Source: an uncultured Bacteroidales bacterium (GTDB taxonomy: Bacteria > Bacteroidota > Bacteroidia > Bacteroidales > UBA932). From it: a DNA stretch of 64,000 nucleotides. Positions 56,265 to 64,000 of this stretch are shown one piece after another. How positions within the stretch are numbered: the first letter of the stretch is position 1; each line of letters opens with the position of its first letter. The notes below the pieces were generated by a model. That model worked only from the letters and a program-made list of their open reading frames with translations, made no database searches and was not told where the DNA came from. The stretch is taken from assembly GCA_900316955.1 (NCBI GenBank), contig ONEX01000011.1:88665-152664 (forward strand), in the 5' to 3' direction. A program made the position numbers and the translations under genes.

Positions 56265-58439
56265 ATGGACAGATTCAACCTGGTGCGGGAATCCTTCATG
56301 AAGAAGGCGCGGCCCGTGGACACTCCCGAGGGGAGGCCGTCCGAGTATTTCGGCGAATTGACCTTCGACCGGAACAAGATGCAGAAGTATCTGGACGCCA
56401 AGACGTTCTATGCCCTGCTCGAGTGCATCGAGGGCGGCAAGCCGCTGGATCGGAAGACGGCCGACGGCGTCGCGAAGGGCATGAAGGAATGGGCCCTGGA
56501 GCATCACGTGACGCATGTCACGCACTGGTTCCAGCCCCTGACCGAAGGCACGGCCGAAAAGCACGACTCCCTGATCGACTATGACGGCCAGGGCGGCGTG
56601 ATCGAGACCTTCGACGGAAAAGCGCTCGCGCAGCAGGAGCCGGATGCGTCGTCGTTCCCCAGCGGCGGCCTCCGCGCCACCTTCGAGGCGCGCGGCTACA
56701 CCGCTTGGGACCCCACCTCCCCGGTCTTCATCCAGGACGACACCCTCTGCATCCCCACGGTGTTCATCTCCTACACCGGCGAGGCGCTGGACTACAAGAC
56801 CCCTTTGAAGAAGGCCCTGAAGGCCGTCACGGACGCGGCGCTCCCCATCTGCCGCCTGTTCGACCCGTCCGTGGGCAAGGTCTTCTCCTACCTGGGCTGG
56901 GAACAGGAGTACTTCCTCGTGGACGAGGGCCTGTTCGCCGCCCGCACAGACCTGATGATCACCGGCCGCACCCTGTTCGGCCACAACTCCTCCAAGGACC
57001 AGCAGCTGGACGACCACTATTTCGGCGCCATCCCTTCCCGCGTCGCGGCCTTCATGCGCGACCTGGAAATCGCCGGCCACAAGCTGGGCATCCCCATCAA
57101 GACGAGACATAACGAGGTGGCTCCCAACCAGTTCGAGCTCGCGCCCATCTACGGCGAGACGAACCTCGCGAACGACCAGAACCAGCTCCTGATGAACCTG
57201 ATGCACACCCTCGCGCGGAAGCACGGATTCGTCGTGCTGCTGCACGAGAAGCCCTTCGAGGGGGTGAACGGCTCGGGCAAGCACAACAACTGGTCGCTGG
57301 GCACGGACACCGGCACGCCGCTCCTGGCTCCGGGCAAGGACGCCCTCGGCAACCTCCAGTTCATCACGTTCTTCGTCAATGTCCTGGCGGCCGTCCAGAA
57401 GCACAACGCCCTGCTGAAGGCCTCCATCGCCAGCGCGACGAACGCGCACCGGCTGGGCGCGAACGAGGCGCCGCCGGCTATCGTGTCCGCCTTCCTGGGC
57501 CGGACGATGACCCAGGTGCTCCGCAAGCTCCTCGAGGTCCCGTCCGACACCCCCATCGAAATCGCCGGCAAGAAGGGCTCCCGCATGGGCCTGGTCGAGA
57601 TCCCGGAAATCTTCATCGACAATACGGACCGCAACCGCACCTCGCCGTTCGCCTTCACCGGCAACCGCTTCGAGTTCCGCGCGGTGGGCTCCAGCGCCAA
57701 CTGCGCCGGCGCGATGACCACCCTGAACGCCGCCGTGGCCGAGCAGCTGCTCGACTTCAAGGCGGCCGTGGACCAGGAGCTCGCCACGGGCAAGTCCCTG
57801 CAGGTGGCCGTGATGGACACCCTGAAGCCTATCATCGCCAGCGTCATCGACACCATCTGCTTCGACGGAAACGGCTACACGGACGAGTGGAAGGCCGAAG
57901 CCGCGCGCCGCGGCCTGGACACCGAGGCCTGCGTCCCGGAGATGTTCAAGGCCTTCCTGACACCTTCCTCCCTGGAGATGTTCGCCCGCACCGGCGTCTA
58001 CTCCGAGAAGGAGCTGGAGGCCCGCAACGAAGTCAAATGGGAAACCTACGCGAAGAAGGTCCAGATCGAGGCCCGCGTGATGGTCCGCATGGCCATCAAC
58101 CACATCATCCCCGCCGCCATCGCCTACAAGGCCTCCCTCCTCAAGGAAGTCTCCCTGTACGACGAGGTCTATGACGACACGGACGGCTGCGCCACCGAGC
58201 TCGCCATCCTGGACGACATCACCCGCTACGTGGAGGAAGTCCGCCAGCGCGCCCGCCAGGTCGAGGACGCCCGCGTGGAGGCCGACGCCATCGAGGACGC
58301 CTACGAGCGCGCCCGCGCCTTCGCCGACATCGCGAACATGCTCTTCGCCCTCCGCAAGCCCATCGACGCCCTCGAGGAAGTGGTGGATGACAAGCTCTGG
58401 CCGCTCCCGAAGTACCGCGAGCTGCTGTTCATTTCGTAA
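56265..58439 (+). CDS. glnN: Glutamine synthetase type III
   Basis: 724 residues, the normal length of GSIII. It makes glutamine from glutamate, ammonia and ATP. Visible parts are the N-terminal type III region (FGELTFDRNKMQKYL), GWEQEYFLVDEG (metal-binding Glu, ~210), KTRHNEVAPNQFELAPI (~280), VNGSGKHNNWSLGT (~330) and FRAVGSSANCAGAMTTLN (~470). I chose ATG 56265 because upstream codons in the same frame are non-coding antisense of the antiporter gene. tRNA-Ile2 follows. Confidence 0.96.
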   Translation: MDRFNLVRESFMKKARPVDTPEGRPSEYFGELTFDRNKMQKYLDAKTFYALLECIEGGKPLDRKTADGVAKGMKEWALEHHVTHVTHWFQPLTEGTAEKHDSLIDYDGQGGVIETFDGKALAQQEPDASSFPSGGLRATFEARGYTAWDPTSPVFIQDDTLCIPTVFISYTGEALDYKTPLKKALKAVTDAALPICRLFDPSVGKVFSYLGWEQEYFLVDEGLFAARTDLMITGRTLFGHNSSKDQQLDDHYFGAIPSRVAAFMRDLEIAGHKLGIPIKTRHNEVAPNQFELAPIYGETNLANDQNQLLMNLMHTLARKHGFVVLLHEKPFEGVNGSGKHNNWSLGTDTGTPLLAPGKDALGNLQFITFFVNVLAAVQKHNALLKASIASATNAHRLGANEAPPAIVSAFLGRTMTQVLRKLLEVPSDTPIEIAGKKGSRMGLVEIPEIFIDNTDRNRTSPFAFTGNRFEFRAVGSSANCAGAMTTLNAAVAEQLLDFKAAVDQELATGKSLQVAVMDTLKPIIASVIDTICFDGNGYTDEWKAEAARRGLDTEACVPEMFKAFLTPSSLEMFARTGVYSEKELEARNEVKWETYAKKVQIEARVMVRMAINHIIPAAIAYKASLLKEVSLYDEVYDDTDGCATELAILDDITRYVEEVRQRARQVEDARVEADAIEDAYERARAFADIANMLFALRKPIDALEEVVDDKLWPLPKYRELLFIS

Positions 58440-58455
58440 TTTGGCGAAAGTTTGC

Positions 58456-58463
58456 TATTTTTG
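58456..58463 (+). promoter_or_regulatory. tRNA-Ile2 -7 box
   Basis: TATTTTTG, 53 nt before the tRNA. Confidence 0.5.
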
Positions 58464-58516
58464 CAGCGCAAAACGGGCTTTTCTGCGGCCCTCCGCTGCA
58501 GACCCGCCCGCCCGCC

Positions 58517-58590
<74 letters not shown>

Positions 58591-58627
58591 CGCAAAAGGA
58601 GACAGCATCGCGCTGTCTCCTTTTGCG
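58591..58627. terminator. Perfect 16-bp hairpin terminator after tRNA-Ile2
   Basis: Arms 58591-58606 and 58612-58627 pair without mismatch around a 5-nt loop. The stem itself carries AAAA and TTTT, so it can act on both strands. Confidence 0.85.
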
Positions 58628-58630
58628 TGC

Positions 58631-58903
58631 CCCCATTCTCCCCCTGCTGCTTCGCAGCTGCCCCCCAGGGGGTCTGATGAAGGGGCTGCGCCCCCTCAAA
58701 CACCCCCAAGTCGGCCGCTCCGCGGCCTCCGAATGGCGCTTCTCCGGCAGTCTTTTTCTGTGTGGCCCCATCTTCCCCCTGCTGCTTCGCGACTTGCGGC
58801 CTCCGAAGCGCTCTGGTTTGCCCGTAGGTCCAGTTGCGGGACCAACGGGAAGGTTTTCACGGGGTTTTCATTCCCGTAGGTACTGCACGTGGACCTACGG
58901 GAA
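58631..58903. repeat. Gene-poor stretch with direct repeats and hairpins
   Basis: A 25-nt word ending CCTGCTGCTTCGC occurs at 58631-58655 and 58766-58790 with two differences. Two CCCGTAGGT-type hairpins follow: 58821-58849 (CCCGT/ACGGG and GGTCC/GGACC) and 58871-58903 (TTCCCGTAGGT/ACCTACGGGAA, perfect 11 bp). The region from 58628 to about 59138 is over 500 nt and shows no gene I can support: frames are open in several phases only because stops are rare, and none has a start with promoter or a known family. It may be the remains of a mobile element. Confidence 0.7.
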
Positions 58904-59138
58904 AGAAAGCGTGGCTTGAGGTCCACGAGCTGGGACGATGGGCGTGAAAAACCCGTGAAATCATGTCTTGCCCTCCACGAAATGGACCTGAAGCCATTTT
59001 CCCGCAATTGCGGCCATGCTCCGCCCAAACGCGCCCGTCGGTCCATCAATGGACGGGGAAGTAATCCTTCAACTAACCCAAAATAGACATATCGATACAA
59101 AGACGTTTTCTTGAGAGCACATATATAGCGTGTTTTTG

Positions 59139-59146
59139 TACTTTTG
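59139..59146 (+). promoter_or_regulatory. -7 box of small lipoprotein gene
   Basis: TACTTTTG fits TAnnTTTG and lies 46 nt before the ATG. Confidence 0.5.
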
Positions 59147-59192
59147 TGGCAAGACCGGGTGCAAGATTCTCAACAATCTGGATTCATTGAAT

Positions 59193-59645
59193 ATGAGAAA
59201 GATAGTATTCGTTTTTATGGCCATGCTCCTTCTTTGCTCTTGCACAAGAGACATAGAAGCGTTTGATGATGTATATGTAAAGCTCACCAACCTGACCGGT
59301 TATACGCTTAACTTCTCGGAGATTAAATGTCGAAAAGGGCCTGACGCCCAAGATTTGCGGTTTTATCCTGTACGCAGCTTCTCCTTGGCACCCAAGGAAG
59401 CCTATACTCAAATGCAAAGGCATATCGAGGCACATGAAGGTATCATTATTGCCCCTACGTCAATGGTCTTGGAGTGCGGTGGCCGTTCTATTCAGATAGA
59501 TAGTGACCACGATCTGTACCGGAACCCTTGCCGATTTGAGAACTGGCATCATTTTCACACAAAAGGGAAAAACCAAGCTGGGGAACATTGGGAATTTGAT
59601 ATCACTAATGATGATATTGACAAGTGGTTTGGTGCGGGAGAGTAG
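59193..59645 (+). CDS. Small lipoprotein of unknown function
   Basis: 150 residues. The signal peptide MRKIVFVFMAMLLLCSC gives a lipobox LCSC (Cys17). The mature part is a short beta-rich domain (VYVKLTNLTGYTLNFSEIKCRKG, then GIIIAPTSMVLECGGRSIQI) with a C-terminal WHHFHTKGKNQAGEHWEFDI strand. I do not recognise a family. The gene and its flanks are visibly AT-richer than the neighbours, which suggests recent arrival or relaxed selection. Confidence 0.7.
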   Translation: MRKIVFVFMAMLLLCSCTRDIEAFDDVYVKLTNLTGYTLNFSEIKCRKGPDAQDLRFYPVRSFSLAPKEAYTQMQRHIEAHEGIIIAPTSMVLECGGRSIQIDSDHDLYRNPCRFENWHHFHTKGKNQAGEHWEFDITNDDIDKWFGAGE

Positions 59646-59821
59646 GTCGATTAACTCCCGGAAACAGACCGTTTGAGGGGGGGGCACTTTGTCCAAAACC
59701 TTCCAATTATTCTAACTGATTGATTTATAGTGGTTTGATTTTCCGCTGGTGCACCGCCAGGTGCACCAAAGGAAGGCTTTTGCGCTGATAGTCAGGGAGA
59801 TAGAAATACAAGGGAAACACG
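59646..59821. other. Intergenic stretch with G8 tract and GGTGCACC hairpin
   Basis: A run of eight G lies at 59677-59684. TGGTGCAC/GTGCACCA (59747-59754, 59761-59768) is a perfect 8-bp hairpin. No gene is seen. The stretch is AT-rich outside these features. Confidence 0.6.
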
Positions 59822-59850
59822 GGATTATTTGGAAATAATCCTTATCTTTA
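59822..59850 (+). promoter_or_regulatory. Palindrome upstream of the DUF3784 gene, next to a -7-like box
   Basis: GGATTATTTGGAAATAATCC (59822-59841) is a perfect 20-nt inverted repeat with a 2-nt centre. TATCTTTA (59843-59850) follows after one base and is one base off the -7 consensus. The position fits an operator over the -33 region. Confidence 0.55.
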
Positions 59851-59873
59851 GACCAATCAATCAATGAATTGCC

Positions 59874-60176
59874 ATGGTCGTTCTTATTATTGTGGCGCTG
59901 GTGTGCGCCGTGATGGGTATTTTGGTTCTGATCGGGAAGGGGGACAACCTTATCGCCGGTTACAACACCGCTTCCAAGGAGGAGCGGGAGCGGTACGACA
60001 TCAAGCGCCTCCGGGGTTTGATCGGCGGCCTGATGATCGTTCTGGCTCCGCTTCTCCTCCTCATGATCGGGAAGGAGTCGATGGCTTCCATCTGGTCTTT
60101 CTGCGGTATCTCCCTCGTCCTGTGCATCGTCGTGCTTGTCCTGGCGAACACATGGGCGAAGAAGAAGTCGCAATAA
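59874..60176 (+). CDS. DUF3784-like small membrane protein
   Basis: 100 residues with three predicted membrane helices (residues ~2-20, ~47-66, ~72-92). Between the first two lies the cytoplasmic motif GKGDNLIAGYNTASKEERERYD, typical of DUF3784 proteins. The function is unknown. It ends in a basic AKKKSQ tail. The DUF4421 gene starts 53 nt downstream with its own -7 box. Confidence 0.8.
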   Translation: MVVLIIVALVCAVMGILVLIGKGDNLIAGYNTASKEERERYDIKRLRGLIGGLMIVLAPLLLLMIGKESMASIWSFCGISLVLCIVVLVLANTWAKKKSQ

Positions 60177-60201
60177 TGACCGTCCTTTGGGAAAGAATCC
60201 G

Positions 60202-60209
60202 TATATTTG
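60202..60209 (+). promoter_or_regulatory. -7 box of the DUF4421 gene
   Basis: Perfect TATATTTG, 20 nt before ATG 60230. Confidence 0.6.
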
Positions 60210-60229
60210 TCTTTCCCAATACTTGCAAG

Positions 60230-61378
60230 ATGAAGCTTAACCGAATCTTACTCACCTTGGCGGCGGTCACGCTCCTCTTTCCTGCGCGGGCGCAGGAGAG
60301 CGGATTCCGTGCTTTCATCGACCGGATCGCCGGTCCTTCCCCCGAACTGGACCCGGAGGCCATCTATCAGCCCCAGCCCCGTTTCCATTTTGCGCTGACG
60401 GGAGATATCCGGAAGGCCAACATGGACGAAGAAAAGCAATTCCAAGTCGGTGTCGGCTATTTCGACGGGTATAATGTGGTCTTTGAGGAGATCCCGGCCC
60501 GGATTTCTTCTTCCATGTCCAGCGACCTGGACAAGGCCGTGGGCTTCCAGGCCGGCTACGGGAACCTGGGCCTGGCCCTCAGCAAGAAAATCAAGGGACA
60601 AGGGAAGGACGATTACTTCTCCTTCGATTACCTCTCCGCCGGCTTTGCCGTCCAGGTGCAATACTTCAACCTGCTCCAGCCGGTCACCTACCGGTATACG
60701 ATGGGAGAAGAGGGGCACTGGGCCTATTCGGACCAGGAGGGTACGACCGAGAACCCCGGCAATCTTCGCACGTTCATCGTGGACGCCTTCTATGCGTTCA
60801 ACCGCCGGACGTTCGCCTATTCCGCGGCCTACAAGGGGAATCTGTTCCAGCGCCGCAGCGCCGGCAGCTGGATGTTCGGCAGCAAGCTGATCCTGGGGGA
60901 CTACGGCATCGACCCGGCGGAGAACATCGCCACCTGGGCCGGCCAGCAGTCCCTGCAGACTTCCGCGCAGGTGGCTTTCGGCGGCGGCTACTCCTTCAAC
61001 CTCGTTCCGTACCACCGGCAGCCGACGGGAGACCGCGACAAAGGCCTCCGCAACTTGACCATCAACGCAACGGTCCTGCCGATGGTGACCCTGTTCAACC
61101 AGTTCACCTCCAAGGCGTTCCGCCAGGAAGAAGACGGCAAGTACTCCGAATTCCACAAGAGCGTGATGAACGGCAAGCTGCTGGTCAACTACGTCGCCCG
61201 TGTCGGCATCGGATGGTCATACAACCTGTTCACGGCCAACCTTTCGGCCAGCATGGACAGCTTCTCCTACAAGGGAAACTCGGAGATGTCCGTCGAGGGC
61301 TTGATTGCCGACAACGTGGCCACCTCCGGCCGGTTCGCGCGGTATACCGTCGCTTTGCGGCTGGGTATGCGCTTCTAG
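60230..61378 (+). CDS. DUF4421-like outer-membrane barrel protein
   Basis: 382 residues, signal peptide MKLNRILLTLAAVTLLFPARAQ. Repeated amphipathic strands with Tyr/Phe/Gly (GYGNLGLALSKKIKGQGKDDYFSFDYLS, YFNLLQPVTYRY) and a final strand ending MRF suggest an outer-membrane barrel, and the layout resembles DUF4421. ATG 60230 follows the -7 box. Its stop overlaps the stop of the opposite patatin gene by 4 nt. Confidence 0.75.
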   Translation: MKLNRILLTLAAVTLLFPARAQESGFRAFIDRIAGPSPELDPEAIYQPQPRFHFALTGDIRKANMDEEKQFQVGVGYFDGYNVVFEEIPARISSSMSSDLDKAVGFQAGYGNLGLALSKKIKGQGKDDYFSFDYLSAGFAVQVQYFNLLQPVTYRYTMGEEGHWAYSDQEGTTENPGNLRTFIVDAFYAFNRRTFAYSAAYKGNLFQRRSAGSWMFGSKLILGDYGIDPAENIATWAGQQSLQTSAQVAFGGGYSFNLVPYHRQPTGDRDKGLRNLTINATVLPMVTLFNQFTSKAFRQEEDGKYSEFHKSVMNGKLLVNYVARVGIGWSYNLFTANLSASMDSFSYKGNSEMSVEGLIADNVATSGRFARYTVALRLGMRF

Positions 61379-63852
61379 AAATCGAATCCTACTGACAGGG
61401 CGACGGAGAATCCGGTCTTGTCGCACCACTGCGCCCCGAGCTTCATCGGGCCGATGATGGTCTTCTGTCCGATCTCCGCGCCGAAGGCATAGGCCGAAAG
61501 CGGAGACTTGACCAGGTCCGCCAGCTTGCTCTTGTCCTGAAACACGCCGCCGCGCACCGTGAGGAAGTTCTTGTGGTTCAGGCGGAAGCGGACGTCCAGC
61601 TGGGCGGTGGCGGCGAAATTGTCGCACACGAAGAATCCCTGGCTGAATCCGAAGAACGGAATCTGGTTGTCGACATACCGGCTTGCCAGCGTGCCGCCCG
61701 CGGCCAGCGTGTGGACAAAATTCATGTGTCCGGGCTGCTCAGTCTGCCAGCCGAAATACATGGAGGGCTGCAGGACGACGAAGCGGCCGATGGGCAGCGC
61801 GGCGGAAGCGTGGAACATTCCGACACTGTAGGGAGGAACCTCCCCTTCATAGTGCTCGCCAGCTTCCATCTCCTCGTCTTCCAGATAGATGGAGTATCCG
61901 TCGAACACGTAGCGGGTGTCCAGTTTGAGCCGGAAGCCGCTGGTCGGGAAATAGCTTTCGTTGAACGTGTCGTAGCGGAGGGAGGCGAAGGTGGAGAACC
62001 AGCGGCTCCGGAAATCCCAGCCTTCCCAGTGCATCTCGTTGTCCAGGTAGTTCTCATACGGTTCCATCTCGTAGGCGGCGCCGAAACGGACGTTCCCATA
62101 GACCAGCCGCGCGTCTTCGGCATACAGTTCCACGCGGGAGTTCACCCCGTTGTAGCGGGCCTTCGAGAACACCCGGGTCTGGGCGATGTCGTCGTCGATC
62201 CGGTACGTGAAGTTCCGGTAGGAGTTCTTCCAGGCGATACCGAGGACGGGCAGCGGCGCAAGCGCCTTGTAGGAGAGGTCCAGGTCCAGCTGCGAGACCT
62301 GGCCGAACTTGAGCTCCGAAACGAAGCGGAGCCCGCTCAGCCGCCGGGTGCCGATGCCCAGGTGGGCGCCCAGGTAGATCGCTTCGTCCAGGTCCACGTG
62401 CAGGCCGATGCCGGCCTCGTTGGTCTGGCCCTTCTGGCAGTCGAAAATGAGCGTGTAGGGCTCTTCCTCGCCGCTGACCCGGTAGGTGACCGACTCGAAA
62501 GCCTTCGTGCCGTACAGGGCGGAGAGGACCTGTTCGATCTCTTTCCGGCCGTACAGGCCGTCCCGCGGCAGCAGGGCGGGGCTGATGATGTAGTCGGACT
62601 CTTTTTCGGTGACGCCCTCGTACCGGATTTCTCCGATCCGGACCTTGTGTTTCGAGAGGTCGATGGCCTGGCGACGTTCCGGCGCCGGGGCCGGCTCGCC
62701 CGGCTTGGCGCCGACGCGCTTCGCGATCCTTTCGAAGGCCTCCTTGTTCTCCACCGCCTTGGCATAGCCCTGGGCGATGATGTCATCCACGCTCGCGGAG
62801 TCGAAGGACAGCATCGTGTAGCCCTTCAGCTCGTGCTGGAGCAGGATGTCCGTATTCTTCCGGTTGGCTTCGCAGATATCGACGGACATCAGGGTGATGT
62901 TCTGCAGGATGAGGTTCGCGAGGCCGCCGAGGTCGGCCAGGGTGCGGGGTGTGGGCATTTCCGAGCCGATCACGATGTCCGCGCCCATCGCTTTCGCGAG
63001 GTCCACCGGGAAATTGTTCCGCGTACCGCCGTCCACGAGCACCATGCCTTCGATGCGCACGGGCCGGAAATAGCCGGGGATGGCCATCGTGGACCGCATG
63101 GCATCCACCAGGCTGCCCGCGGTCCAGTTCTTCTCGTTCATGCTGAGCATGTCCGTGGCGACGCAGAAGAAGGGAACCGGGAGCTTGTCAAAAGCCACGG
63201 AATCCTGGTAGCCGACGGTGACGGAGCTGAGGGTGTTCCGGACGTTGTATCCGAACAGGAAGCCGTCCGGCAGGCCCATGCCGACCTTGGCCATCATTTC
63301 CTGGCCCATGTCACCGGTACGGGTGTCGCTCTGCTCGTAATTCTTGTTGTAGCGGGTTTGCCGGTCGATCCGGGACAGGATGTCCTCGTCGTCATAGTGG
63401 AACGGGACCGTGAGGGCGAAACGCTCCTTGTTGCGGCGGACCTTGTAAGTCTGGAAGCTGTCCGGAATCTTGTCGGACATCATCACGGTCCAGTCGATGG
63501 CGCGCACCAGCGAATCCAGGTACTGCGCCCCGAAACCCAGCGAGTAGAGGCCCGAGACCAGGCCGCCCATGCTGGTGCCGCCCACCATGTCCACCGGGAT
63601 GCCCATTTCTTCCAGATACCGCAGGACGCCCAGATGGGCCATGCCGCGGGCGCCGCCGCCACCCAGCACGACGGCCACGGTGGGACGGTGACAGGTCCGG
63701 CGGATCGAGTCCATCTTCGCCCGGACGCGGACGATGGCGAGCGAGTCGCCTTCCGGATCGACGCTGGGGGCGGAGAATCGGGTTTGCGCCGTCGCGAGGA
63801 CGGCAGTCAGGCTGGCGCAGGAAAGGACCAGGATGCGTTTGAGAAGATTCAT
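61375..63852 (-). CDS. Patatin-like phospholipase with POTRA and BamA-type barrel
   Basis: 825 residues. Signal peptide MNLLKRILVLSCASLTAVLATAQ. Patatin domain (~55-310): oxyanion GGGGARGMAHLG, nucleophile GTSMG (~95) and Asp in VLVDGGTRNNFP (~250). A POTRA-like segment follows (~385-470, IGEIRYEGVTEKESDYI), then a surface-antigen beta-barrel ending in DF. Bacteroidetes proteins of this layout are thought to place or release a phospholipase at the outer membrane, as type Vd-like secretion. ATG 63852 lies 20 nt after the -7 box. Confidence 0.92.
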   Translation of the reverse strand: MNLLKRILVLSCASLTAVLATAQTRFSAPSVDPEGDSLAIVRVRAKMDSIRRTCHRPTVAVVLGGGGARGMAHLGVLRYLEEMGIPVDMVGGTSMGGLVSGLYSLGFGAQYLDSLVRAIDWTVMMSDKIPDSFQTYKVRRNKERFALTVPFHYDDEDILSRIDRQTRYNKNYEQSDTRTGDMGQEMMAKVGMGLPDGFLFGYNVRNTLSSVTVGYQDSVAFDKLPVPFFCVATDMLSMNEKNWTAGSLVDAMRSTMAIPGYFRPVRIEGMVLVDGGTRNNFPVDLAKAMGADIVIGSEMPTPRTLADLGGLANLILQNITLMSVDICEANRKNTDILLQHELKGYTMLSFDSASVDDIIAQGYAKAVENKEAFERIAKRVGAKPGEPAPAPERRQAIDLSKHKVRIGEIRYEGVTEKESDYIISPALLPRDGLYGRKEIEQVLSALYGTKAFESVTYRVSGEEEPYTLIFDCQKGQTNEAGIGLHVDLDEAIYLGAHLGIGTRRLSGLRFVSELKFGQVSQLDLDLSYKALAPLPVLGIAWKNSYRNFTYRIDDDIAQTRVFSKARYNGVNSRVELYAEDARLVYGNVRFGAAYEMEPYENYLDNEMHWEGWDFRSRWFSTFASLRYDTFNESYFPTSGFRLKLDTRYVFDGYSIYLEDEEMEAGEHYEGEVPPYSVGMFHASAALPIGRFVVLQPSMYFGWQTEQPGHMNFVHTLAAGGTLASRYVDNQIPFFGFSQGFFVCDNFAATAQLDVRFRLNHKNFLTVRGGVFQDKSKLADLVKSPLSAYAFGAEIGQKTIIGPMKLGAQWCDKTGFSVALSVGFDF

Positions 63853-63872
63853 AGCAAGAATATCAACATCCA

Positions 63873-63903
63873 CAAAGATACGAAGAATCTTGACGGCCAC
63901 AAA
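63873..63903 (-). promoter_or_regulatory. Patatin gene promoter (TTTG-N19-TATCTTTG)
   Basis: On the minus strand -33 TTTG (63900-63903) and -7 TATCTTTG (63873-63880) at 19-nt spacing, a perfect match to the Bacteroidetes pattern. Confidence 0.8.
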
Positions 63904-63905
63904 AA

Positions 63906-63946
63906 GAAGGTGACTAATAAGTGATTATTGGTCACCTTCCTTTTTT
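63906..63946. terminator. Bidirectional terminator at the window edge
   Basis: A 15-bp stem (63906-63920 with 63925-63939, one G-T pair) has six T after it on the plus strand and five T on the minus strand. It probably ends a leftward gene lying beyond the window. No gene is seen from 63947 to 64000. Confidence 0.8.
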
Positions 63947-64000
63947 CCTCGCCGACCATGTCGTTTTTTCGAGCGAGTTTTAGTCAAAGCAATATCCACC

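Overview
The window looks like a chromosomal segment of a GC-rich member of the Bacteroidales. The evidence is the gene content (SusC-type TonB-dependent receptors, DUF4249, DUF4876, DUF6850, DUF4421, fimbrillin/FISUMP proteins, S46 and S9 peptidases, type III glutamine synthetase, one-piece SecDF, alpha2-type glycyl-tRNA synthetase). It is supported by repeated Bacteroidetes-type promoter boxes (-7 TAnnTTTG, sometimes with a -33 TTTG/TTG 19-20 nt upstream). Genus and species cannot be read from the window.

Layout. 1-8.3 kb: the end of a surface-protein gene, then a leftward hflX - TonB receptor - DUF4249 lipoprotein - MG2-like protein operon. 8.3-15.5 kb: housekeeping genes (ybeY-mnmG, ruvA, sufS - sufE/DUF59 fusion - folK, glyS), with a perfect parS-like palindrome just after mnmG. 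15.5-25.9 kb: a six-gene operon of TonB receptor, DUF4876 lipoprotein, two DUF6850 barrels, a fimbrillin/FISUMP lipoprotein and an S46 dipeptidyl-peptidase, probably an outer-membrane uptake or surface system. 26-30.7 kb: a PD40/SPOR-like envelope protein and secDF. 30.7-34.3 kb: an AT-richer SF1 helicase-DUF2726 gene flanked by two large nested inverted-repeat elements, the best candidate for an acquired (possibly defence) gene. 34.3-45.8 kb: leftward genes for an SSS transporter coupled to a membrane LytTR regulator, then a run GH2 - S9 peptidase - DUF3298 - PRTase - CodB - MGMT-like - CutC.

45.8-50.6 kb: a lipoprotein nitroreductase, a GNAT gene riddled with palindromes, a TGTACA motif array, and a heparinase II/III plus GH88 pair suited to uronic-acid polysaccharides. 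50.7-54.2 kb: the str operon rpsL-rpsG-fusA-rpsJ, ending in a terminator rather than continuing into the S10 operon. 54.2-58.6 kb: an antiporter, an anti-sigma-like kinase, glutamine synthetase III and tRNA-Ile2. 58.6-64 kb: a gene-poor structured stretch, small membrane and lipoproteins, a DUF4421 protein and a patatin-BamA-like autotransporter.

The most unusual signal is a family of roughly 26-29 bp palindromes (GTCAT...ATCT) scattered through the window. Some sit between genes, but others sit in frame inside three protein genes: the SufE-DUF59 junction, a GNAT acetyltransferase (several copies) and a GH88 hydrolase. This recalls the protein-invading palindromic elements known from Rickettsia. 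The next strongest signals are the parS-like cluster around mnmG, the two nested inverted-repeat elements around the helicase, and the TGTACA array.
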